Source: Bacteroidales bacterium
Lineage (GTDB): Bacteria; Bacteroidota; Bacteroidia; Bacteroidales; Paludibacteraceae
Reading direction: 5' to 3'
NCBI GenBank assembly: GCA_900767595.1
Contig: CAAFZS010000071.1
Coordinates: 1-5,989 of the forward strand
DNA length: 5,989 bases
Under the pieces are notes generated by a model. The model was not told the origin of the DNA. It worked only from the letters and a program-made list of their open reading frames with translations, and did no database searches. Positions within the stretch are counted from its first letter, which is position 1, and every line of letters starts with the position of its first letter. Made by a program: the position numbers and the translations under genes. This document shows positions 1-5,700 of this stretch, one piece after another.

Positions 1-3
1 CAA

Positions 4-73
4 CTTTTTGGGGACATTTCCAAATAAATTCGCACTTTTTTTGCTTTTTTGGGGATATTTTAAGCACTTTTTT
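4..73. repeat. Imperfect A/T-rich direct repeat at the window edge
   Basis: Copy 1 (about 4-42) has cttttt-ggggacattt and ends gcacttttttt. Copy 2 (about 44-73) has cttttttggggatattt and ends agcactttttt. The second lacks roughly eight bases from the middle. The array may continue outside the window. Apart from this, positions 1-118 hold no gene, promoter consensus or RNA that I can support. Confidence 0.45.
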
Positions 74-118
74 ATTGATACAAATAGAATTAAATAAAGT
101 CGAAAGACGAACACATAT

Positions 119-154
119 AAAAAAAAAACGCACTCCCGAAGGAATGCGTTTTTT
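119..154 (-). terminator. Intrinsic terminator of the ATPase gene with UUCG tetraloop
   Basis: Read on the minus strand, arms CGCATTCC and GGAGTGCG (148-141 and 136-129) pair fully with one G-U wobble around a UUCG loop closed by C-G, the very stable tetraloop. It is flanked by six A on one side and a run of ten T (128-119) on the other. On the plus strand the wobble becomes an A-C mismatch, so the element is built for minus-strand transcripts, as expected for the ATPase gene. Confidence 0.88.
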
Positions 155-158
155 CTAA

Positions 159-214
159 CACCGATTCACCGACTCACCGATTCACCGGTTTCCCCATTCA
201 CCCATTCATCCTTT
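159..214. repeat. 8-bp tandem repeat array (CACC[G/C]ATT), about 6-7 units
   Basis: The plus strand splits into consecutive 8-bp units: caccgatt, caccgact, caccgatt, caccggtt, tccccatt, cacccatt and a degenerate catccttt. The array begins 5 bp after the terminator and ends 8 bp before the ATPase stop codon, so it is the 3' untranslated region of that gene. The first four units carry G at position 5 and the next two carry C, indicating two sub-families. Function unknown; slippage here would not alter the protein. Confidence 0.8.
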
Positions 215-222
215 TTAAATGT

Positions 223-1356
223 CTATATTGTCTTCAGCCACAAGGCCATAAAGCGGTCATAAATGATATATCCGGCATCCGTGGAATAGACAAATTCTTC
301 CTCTAATAGATATTGGAACGCCCGTTGAACACTACTGGAAGACTTCAAGTTAGACTGATGTATAAACTGTCCCGATAAAGGCTCTTTAACACATTGTTCT
401 CTCGCAATAGCGCAAAGAAGTTTAGTTTGATTTTGTGTCAGTAACTTATATTGATTGCGGAAATTGTCTTCTTGACTACGAATGATTACTTCAATACAAG
501 ACTGTAATACCATTTCGTCCACTTTAGTTCCTTCTTCTAATCGATATAGCCGATTCAGCACCACTTGAATAAACCAAGTGACCCCATCAAAACGTTGATA
601 TATTTCGTGAAACAACTCTGCGGAGAGTTGAATATGTTTGATCCCTAATTTAGATTGAGCAAAATCATAATAAACGGATTCCGTCAGTACACCTAAGTTC
701 TGACATTCCGTAGAACGATAAAACGGATGCTTAGGAGAGGTAAACATCTCAAACATCAAATGTTGTTTACTTCCTGAAAAAATGAAGCGCACATTGGGAA
801 CCGATTGCACATACGTCCTAAGGATGGCCTCTATATTCTTTTCTTCATATTTCGCAATTTGCTGGAACTCATCAATAGCTATAAAGCACGTTCTCCCTGA
901 CTGCGCTATGTAGGCAAAAATCTTATCCAATGTCACTTGCGCCTCTGTCGGTTGAAAACTGAGTCCCCATTGCGGAAGACCGGTGATGGGATCTATTGAC
1001 ATCGTTATTTGACCACTTTGAAAAAAACGAGCCAAGTAACCTTCTGCTTTTTGCAATGGTGTGTCTAATTGGCCAATAACGGCTTTAGCTAACATGGCCA
1101 CAAAATCACTGAGCGAACGTGTTGCAAAGATATCCACATAGAAACATGCAACCTCGGGATGTTGTTCTTTGAGTTGATGGAAAGCATTGAGGATCAATCC
1201 TGTTTTGCCCATACGGCGTTGACTCATTAAGGTCACATTACCACCATTAAGGAGCGACTCTATTAAAGTTTGCGTTTCATCTTTGCGGTCACAAAAATAC
1301 TCCGGACCGACATAGCCATACATCACAAATGGGTTGTCTATTTTACTCATATTCAT
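223..1356 (-). CDS. Archaeal-type AAA+/STAND-like P-loop ATPase with C-terminal winged helix
   Basis: 377 aa. The N-terminus NPFVMYGYVGPEYFCDR is the usual lead-in of the Bacteroidota branch of ATPase_2 (archaeal ATPase, COG1672-like) proteins. Walker A is SQRRMGKT at 45-52, with Ser replacing the first Gly but an intact GKT. Walker B is FIAIDEF at 158-164 with D162/E163. A sensor-like strand FIFSGS lies at 191-196, followed by the family-typical PFYRST at 211-216. Residues about 305-377 form a winged-helix-like module ending in YDRFMALWL, typical of the family. The activity is presumably ATP-dependent switching or DNA/protein binding; the biological role is not established for these proteins. 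The first of two possible starts (1356; alternative Met at 1350) is chosen because it gives the longer frame. The gene has its own promoter and terminator, so it is a separate unit from the restriction operon. The stop is TAG. Confidence 0.9.
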   Translation of the reverse strand: MNMSKIDNPFVMYGYVGPEYFCDRKDETQTLIESLLNGGNVTLMSQRRMGKTGLILNAFHQLKEQHPEVACFYVDIFATRSLSDFVAMLAKAVIGQLDTPLQKAEGYLARFFQSGQITMSIDPITGLPQWGLSFQPTEAQVTLDKIFAYIAQSGRTCFIAIDEFQQIAKYEEKNIEAILRTYVQSVPNVRFIFSGSKQHLMFEMFTSPKHPFYRSTECQNLGVLTESVYYDFAQSKLGIKHIQLSAELFHEIYQRFDGVTWFIQVVLNRLYRLEEGTKVDEMVLQSCIEVIIRSQEDNFRNQYKLLTQNQTKLLCAIAREQCVKEPLSGQFIHQSNLKSSSSVQRAFQYLLEEEFVYSTDAGYIIYDRFMALWLKTI

Positions 1357-1367
1357 TTAGTTATAAA

Positions 1368-1401
1368 TTACGCATTTTGCGTAACGCAATTAGCATAATT
1401 G
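1368..1401. promoter_or_regulatory. Three overlapping palindromes in the ATPase leader (candidate operator or RNA switch)
   Basis: Three inverted repeats follow each other between the promoter and the start codon. TTACGCA/TGCGTAA has 7-bp arms at 1368-1374 and 1378-1384. TTGCG/CGCAA has 5-bp arms at 1377-1381 and 1385-1389. CAATTA/TAATTG has 6-bp arms at 1387-1392 and 1396-1401. The first two share an arm, so as RNA they would be mutually exclusive hairpins; as DNA they could be repeated half-sites (ACGCA recurs 14 bp apart) for a dimeric regulator. No regulator is identified. Confidence 0.45.
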
Positions 1402-1411
1402 ATTTCGACTG

Positions 1412-1442
1412 CAAAATTACTATTTTTTTTTGATATGACAAA
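1412..1442 (-). promoter_or_regulatory. Bacteroidetes sigma-ABfr-type promoter for the ATPase gene
   Basis: On the minus strand TAATTTTG (1419-1412) matches the Bacteroides -7 consensus TAnnTTTG exactly. A TTTG (1442-1439) lies upstream with 19 nt between them, fitting the -33 element spacing. The start site would be near 1405, giving a leader of about 50 nt. Promoter position directly after the upstream gene's terminator supports an independent transcription unit. The consensus is established for Bacteroides; use here is inferred. Confidence 0.7.
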
Positions 1443-1445
1443 ATA

Positions 1446-1477
1446 AAAAAGCGAAAAAATGCAATTTTTCGCTTTTT
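1446..1477 (-). terminator. Intrinsic terminator after the coiled-coil protein gene
   Basis: Perfect 13-bp arms AAAAAGCGAAAAA / TTTTTCGCTTTTT (1446-1458 and 1465-1477) with a 6-nt loop. The minus strand continues into TATTTTG, giving a U-rich tail after the GCG core. It begins 10 bp after the stop of the 129-aa gene and directly precedes the promoter of the ATPase gene. The A/T arms also make it usable from the other strand. Confidence 0.75.
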
Positions 1478-1487
1478 GACCCCAAAC

Positions 1488-1877
1488 CTACTTGGCAGGG
1501 GCAAGCAATTTGTTGGTGGGAGAGGAGGGGTTATATTTGTATCTCCTTGTGAGAAGCGGGAAATTTTTAGGGAGTTGTTCCGGGTGAGATTCATAATAGG
1601 CTTTGCTCCTGAAATATCCTTCCTCCATTAGGGCCAGATATTCAGGATCCGGACTTAAGAATGTTAATTGATCTTCCGGTATTCTCGCGTGTTTATAAAA
1701 CAAATACATACATGTAACTAATTGTTTGTATTCGTCAATAGCCAATTCCACGCGTTCAACATTGATATTGGGGTATTGAGATTTGATAATATCCAATTCT
1801 TCTCTTAAGTCTTTAATAGACTGCATAAAGGCAGCACTTTGACGCTCTATTATTTCTTGTAATGTTTCTTTGGGCAT
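1488..1877 (-). CDS. Hypothetical soluble protein with N-terminal coiled coil
   Basis: 129 aa, not recognised. Residues about 3-36 (from ETLQEIIERQ through REELDIIKSQ) are charged and heptad-like, consistent with an amphipathic helix or coiled coil. Residues 40-100 look mainly helical and rich in Tyr, Glu and Leu; the tail from 101 is Pro/Lys/Asn-rich and probably disordered. There is no signal peptide, membrane segment or catalytic motif. The ATG follows TTGAGAAAGGAATAAAATAT, which contains AGGAA at a plausible ribosome-binding distance. It is the last gene before a strong intrinsic terminator (10 bp after the stop), so it probably ends the transcript that includes the two small genes upstream and perhaps hsdSR. 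The coding call rests on a long open frame, good spacing to neighbours and the terminator, not on homology. Confidence 0.65.
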   Translation of the reverse strand: MPKETLQEIIERQSAAFMQSIKDLREELDIIKSQYPNINVERVELAIDEYKQLVTCMYLFYKHARIPEDQLTFLSPDPEYLALMEEGYFRSKAYYESHPEQLPKNFPLLTRRYKYNPSSPTNKLLAPAK

Positions 1878-1888
1878 ATATTTTATTC

Positions 1889-1905
1889 CTTTCTCAATCA
1901 GTAGG
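1889..1905 (-). repeat. Leader repeat, copy 1 (before the 129-aa gene)
   Basis: Minus strand CCTACTGATTGAGAAAG, ending 11 nt before the start codon of the 129-aa gene. It matches copy 2 (2213-2229) at 16 of 17 positions and at the same distance from the start. The GAGAAAG part lies near where a ribosome-binding site would sit, though a little far from the ATG. Confidence 0.7.
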
Positions 1906-1913
1906 TTGGATGG
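1895..1913. repeat. Spacer repeat, copy A
   Basis: Plus strand caatcagtaggttggatgg matches caatcaatatgttggatgg at 2307-2325 at 17 of 19 positions. This copy overlaps leader repeat copy 1 and sits in the 48-bp spacer between the membrane protein gene and the 129-aa gene, 12 bp from the membrane protein stop. Confidence 0.6.
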
Positions 1914-1925
1914 TGGGGGTGAGGG

Positions 1926-2201
1926 TTATAGTGTTACGCCACCTAATATCACGCAGATTACCCCGGCAACAGCTATGAGGGTGAGTATTCCGAGTACGAC
2001 CCCGAGGCAACCCCACTTACGTTCGCCATCGGGGAGTCGGTCGCTGAGCAATGCGCAGACTAAACCGATGAACGGTGTAAACACCAGGCTAAGGAAGAAG
2101 GTCCATCCAAAGCCGATTTTTCTACGGGCGCCAATCAGCCCCACAAGTGCCGCCACTAGCGACCCTGTGCAACAAGCAAATATGATTAATAAGAGTGACA
2201 T
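1926..2201 (-). CDS. Small three-helix membrane protein, function unknown
   Basis: 91 aa with three predicted transmembrane stretches: about 2-24 (LLLIIFACCTGSLVAALVGL), 32-52 (GWTFFLSLVFTPFIGLVCALL) and 65-88 (CLGVVLGILTLIAVAGVICV). The loops are short and charged: ARRK at 25-28 and SDRLPDGERKW at 53-63. The ARRKIGFGWTFFLSLVFTP segment resembles small uncharacterised inner-membrane proteins common in Bacteroidota; I cannot name a function. The two loops lie on opposite sides of the membrane and both are basic, so the orientation is uncertain. The gene is separated from the upstream exported-protein gene by a 151-bp spacer unusually rich in G/C, and from the downstream gene by 48 bp. Its start is preceded by CCTACTGCTTGAGAAAG, 11 nt before the ATG, which recurs at the same place before the next gene. 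A phage-superinfection or stress role is conceivable but unsupported. Confidence 0.72.
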   Translation of the reverse strand: MSLLLIIFACCTGSLVAALVGLIGARRKIGFGWTFFLSLVFTPFIGLVCALLSDRLPDGERKWGCLGVVLGILTLIAVAGVICVILGGVTL

Positions 2202-2212
2202 GGTTTTAGTTA

Positions 2213-2229
2213 CTTTCTCAAGCAGTAGG
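2213..2229 (-). repeat. Leader repeat, copy 2 (before the 91-aa membrane protein gene)
   Basis: Minus strand CCTACTGCTTGAGAAAG, ending 11 nt before the membrane protein start codon. It differs at one position from copy 1 (1889-1905). The following 11 nt differ more (TAACTAAAACC against GAATAAAATAT), so conservation is concentrated in the 17-nt block. Confidence 0.7.
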
Positions 2230-2256
2230 GGAGTTTGTCTTTTCCTCTATGGTTTG

Positions 2257-2282
2257 CCACGCAGGCGCAGCAGTGCCCGTGG
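2257..2282 (+). other. GC-rich hairpin in the spacer between the exported-protein and membrane-protein genes
   Basis: Plus strand ccacg (2257-2261), bulge ca, ggcgc (2264-2268), loop agca, gtgcc (2273-2277), cgtgg (2278-2282): ten base pairs with one G-T wobble. There is no T-tract on either side, so it does not look like a terminator. On the minus (transcribed) strand the wobble becomes an A-C mismatch, so the fold is weaker there. It is markedly more GC-rich than the surrounding genes. Function unknown. Confidence 0.4.
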
Positions 2283-2306
2283 TTGGGGCAATCCTTTGGA
2301 CAAGGG

Positions 2307-2325
2307 CAATCAATATGTTGGATGG
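2307..2325. repeat. Spacer repeat, copy B
   Basis: Second copy of the 19-bp sequence found at 1895-1913, here inside the 151-bp spacer downstream of the exported repeat-protein gene. It is embedded in a G-rich (plus strand) stretch in which gggcaatc and ggggcaagg are also reiterated. Confidence 0.6.
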
Positions 2326-2352
2326 GGCAAGGCAAGGGGGATTTGGAGCTTT

Positions 2353-2730
2353 TTATTGCGTTATTTTTATGATACCTCTATTTTCTTCGTCTTGTGACCA
2401 TTGAACTTGCCATGTCCGACCATCGACCCTATCCAACATAATAAAGTTATACATATTTTGTGTGGGATACAATTCAAAGCGGCCATTCTTCTCTTCAAAA
2501 GAAAAGCACAATGTTATAGGAGACAAATCCACTTCTCCTCGATTACTTCCTGAAACATCAAATTGGACTTGCCATAATTGTCCATTACGGGTGTTTAATT
2601 TTAAAAACGTCCACATATTTTTCGTCGGATACAATTTATAGACGGCATTTGAGTCTTCGTTTGTATCCGCAAAACATAAAGTGGTACTCGCGAATAATAC
2701 TAATGTGAGAATAGTTAGAAAGTGTTTCAT
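2353..2730 (-). CDS. Small exported protein with two LYPTxNM/WQVQ repeats, function unknown
   Basis: 125 aa. Residues 1-21 form a classical signal peptide: MKH, a hydrophobic core (FLTILTLVLFASTTL), and a CFA|DT cleavage site. The cysteine at 19 is not in a good lipobox, so a soluble periplasmic or secreted protein is more likely than a lipoprotein. The mature part is two tandem copies of one unit, residues 31-69 and 85-123. They align without gaps at 16 of 39 identical positions, sharing LYPT, NM, a Phe, Gly, WQVQ and NRG. Alternating hydrophobic residues suggest small beta structures. I recall the LYPTxNM...WQVQ unit from uncharacterised Bacteroidales proteins but know no function. The gene starts 31 bp after the hsdR stop on the same strand with no recognisable promoter between, so co-transcription with the restriction operon is plausible. 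An exported protein is an unexpected partner for a cytoplasmic DNA-cutting complex. Confidence 0.8.
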   Translation of the reverse strand: MKHFLTILTLVLFASTTLCFADTNEDSNAVYKLYPTKNMWTFLKLNTRNGQLWQVQFDVSGSNRGEVDLSPITLCFSFEEKNGRFELYPTQNMYNFIMLDRVDGRTWQVQWSQDEENRGIIKITQ

Positions 2731-2761
2731 GTTCTTTTGTTTTTGTTTCAGGGCAGGGGGA

Positions 2762-5700
2762 TTATTCTTCTACATTACTAATATCAAAGAAACGCGAGAA
2801 GAAGTCTTTCAAGCGGTCAATGACGGTTTGTTTCTTTTGCTGACGGGCTGCTGCACCTGAATTGGCAGCTGCGCCGAACAAAGGCATCGGGGGTAAGATT
2901 TTAACGATATCCGTTCCATCCTCTTGTACCTGTCCCTCTTGGAAGGCACGACGCATAAACCGAACCGTTTCATCGTGATTCAAATGTTCCTCCTCAATAA
3001 TCTGCTCCAGTTGCTTGCGTTGTTCCTCTTTAACCCAGTTCGGCCAGTCGCCGTGAACATCCGATTCGGGTGTGAGTTGAGCGACAAAGTCCTCAATAAG
3101 TTCTTTCTTGTTACGAAGGTCAGGTGAAGAGGTGATGGCTTTTTCAATCTTGAGTTGTATCTCCTTATTATCGAGGTGCTCATTGTGGTATTTGGCAATA
3201 AGCGTAAGGATATAGTCGATATTGATCTCCACTTGTTTAATCAGTTCCATCTCGAAGACGAGGTCATCGTTGATATAGGTCTTCTCGTGGTGTGGGCGAT
3301 ACTTATCGCGTAAGTCCAGATAGAGAGACTTATAGTCTTGCATATCGCGCTCGGTAATCACCTCGTTGCCCTTGAATTGGTCAAAGGTGGTAAGCACATT
3401 TTGGGCACGCAGCAAGGCACTAAAGGCTTTGATAAATCCTTTCTGTTCCTCTTCGCCCATAGTGAGTATCTCGGCGTGTGGATAGTCTTTGGCAAGGTTT
3501 GCCACGGCATCTATGTATCCGGGATGGTGTTTGCCGTCCTCATCGTCATAACCGAAATAGTAATCGTTATAACTACGGAGCAGTACGATACCGCCTGCTT
3601 CGCTATCGCCAAAGAGAGCGATGGCTTCGTTGGTCAGTTTCTCCAAGTCGCGGAAGCAAACGATGTTACCGAATGTCTTAATACTATTGAGGATACGATT
3701 GGTGCGACTATAGGCTTGCAGCAGTCCGTGTTGGCGTAAGTTCTTATCCACCCAAAGGGTATTGAGGGTAGTAGCATCAAAGCCTGTAAGGAACATATCC
3801 ACTACGATGAGCATATCCAGTTCGCGATTCTTCATACGAAGACTCACATCCTTGTAGTAGTTTTGGAACTTATCCCCATCGGTGGAGAAAGTGGTACCAA
3901 ACATCTTATTATAGTCCGTTATCGCATATTCGAGGAAGTCGCGTGATACTTGATCCAAAGCGGACGTATCGTCCGAGTTCTCCTCAGCGAGCAAGCCACT
4001 CTGTTCGTCACCGTTGGCTGCATAGGAATAGATGAGGGCTATCTTGAGTTTATCGGAACGGTTCTCTTGTGCTTGTTTGAAATATTCGTAATATTGTTTT
4101 GCAGCCGGGATAGAGGCGCAGCAGAAGATAGAGTTAAATCCGTGAATACGCTTTTCCTTAAGTTGGTAACTACTATTGCGTTTAGTCTTGCGGTCGTAGT
4201 TATCGAGGACATAGTTCACGATATTGCGCATTCGTTCGGGAGCCATCAAAGCGCGTTCGCGGTCGATAGCGGGCACTTTCTCGTCCGAGATATTCTCCGC
4301 TTCCTTAAAGGTGGAGATATAATCCACGCGGAAGGGCAGCACATTATTGTCGCGTATAGCATCCACGATGGTGTAGATATGCAGTTTATCGCCAAAGGCT
4401 TGTTCGGTGGTACAGAGGTCTAAATGGTGACCCGAGGAAGCGTTCTCGGCGAAGATAGGCGTACCCGTAAATCCGAAGAGGTGATAACGTTTAAAGCGTT
4501 TCACGATGAGGGCGTGCATATCCCCGAACTGCGAGCGGTGGCACTCGTCAAAGATAAGGACCACGTGCTTTTGATATACCTCGTGTTGGGGGTTCTTCTC
4601 AACGAAGATACTGAGTTTCTGTATCGTGGTGATGATGATATGGCTCTTGGTGTCTTCAAGTTGACGCTTGAGGATGGTGGTGTTCTTGTTGCTGTTGGCA
4701 GCCCCTTTCTCAAAGCGGTCGTACTCTTTCATCGTTTGGTAGTCGAGGTCTTTACGATCGACTACAAACAGCACCTTATCGATATCCGGCATCCGGCTGG
4801 CGAGTTGTGCGGTCTTAAACGAGGTGAGGGTCTTACCCGAACCGGTGGTGTGCCATACGTAACCGCCCGCCGATAGTTTGCCCCATTCCTTGCGGTTGGA
4901 GGAGGTAAGGATACGTCGGAGGATGGCCTCGGTAGCGCAGATCTGATACGGGCGCATCACCATTAGTTCTTCTTCCGCAGTGAAGACGCAGTACTTGGTA
5001 AGGATTTGGAGGAGCGTGAGGCGGTTAAAGAACGTAGCCGTAAAATCGACCAAGTCGGGGATGATACGATTGGTGCGGTCAGCCCAATAGGAAGTGAACT
5101 CAAACGAGTTACTGGCTACGCGACCCGTGTTGCGATGGGCAATCATCTCGATGGATTTTTTCCAATGCTTGTAACGGGTCGTATTAGAATAGTATTTTGT
5201 TTCGGTACCATTAGAGATAACGAACACTTGCACAAAGTTATATAGTCCCGAGCCCGACCAGAACGATTCGCGTTCGTAGCGGTTGATTTGGTTGAAGGCT
5301 TCTTTGAGGGCTACGCCACGGCGTTTGAGTTCGATATGAACGAGGGGCAGACCATTGACGAGGATAGTCACATCGTATCTATGCGCTCTCCCCTCGCCTT
5401 CGGGAGAGGGGGAGGGAGTGAGGCTTTCATACTGGTTGATGACTTGCAGGTAGTTATCGGCAAGGGTATCTTTGTGTAGGAGGTAGATGTTTTTTATCGT
5501 GCCATCCTCGCGGTTGAAAGCAATAGCGGTAGTATCCTCTTGTAACATTCGTGCTTTCTGCGGAATACCGAGGTTAGGATTGGCAATGTTCGTTGAGAAG
5601 AAACTCTCCCATTCGCTATCGGTGAAGGTCATCTTATTGAGGTGTTCTAACTGCCGACGGAGGTTAAGGACGAGGTCCTCCTCTGTATGGATGGGGAGAT

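Noticed and set aside
159..214. Short regular repeats resembling a CRISPR array.
   Set aside because: Units are 8 bp and contiguous, with no spacers and no cas genes.
1361..1594. Minus-strand frame of 77 codons between the 129-aa gene and the ATPase gene.
   Set aside because: It overlaps the end of the 129-aa gene in another frame, runs through the terminator hairpin and promoter, and has a Lys/Phe/Ile-rich composition typical of translated A/T-rich spacer.
2257..2282. GC-rich hairpin considered as a terminator between the exported-protein and membrane-protein genes.
   Set aside because: No T-tract follows on either strand and the stem has an A-C mismatch in the transcribed direction.
1905..2323. 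GTTGGAT at 1905-1911 and 2317-2323 fits the integron core site GTTRRRY, and small cassette-like genes lie between, suggesting attC sites.
   Set aside because: There is no GTT on the minus strand between 2202 and 2306, so the spacer holding copy B has no partner core site to pair with ATCCAAC in the gene direction, and no attC-like arms or integrase are seen. The similarity is better described as a spacer repeat.
1870..2397. Plus-strand open frame of 175 codons across the small-gene region.
   Set aside because: It lies opposite a convincing membrane-protein gene and crosses two spacers; its product is low-complexity Ser/Arg/Pro with no recognisable domain.
2665..2730. Possible lipoprotein signal because of Cys19 in the exported protein.
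   Set aside because: The residues before the Cys (TTL) do not make a lipobox, whereas CFA|DT is an acceptable signal peptidase I site.
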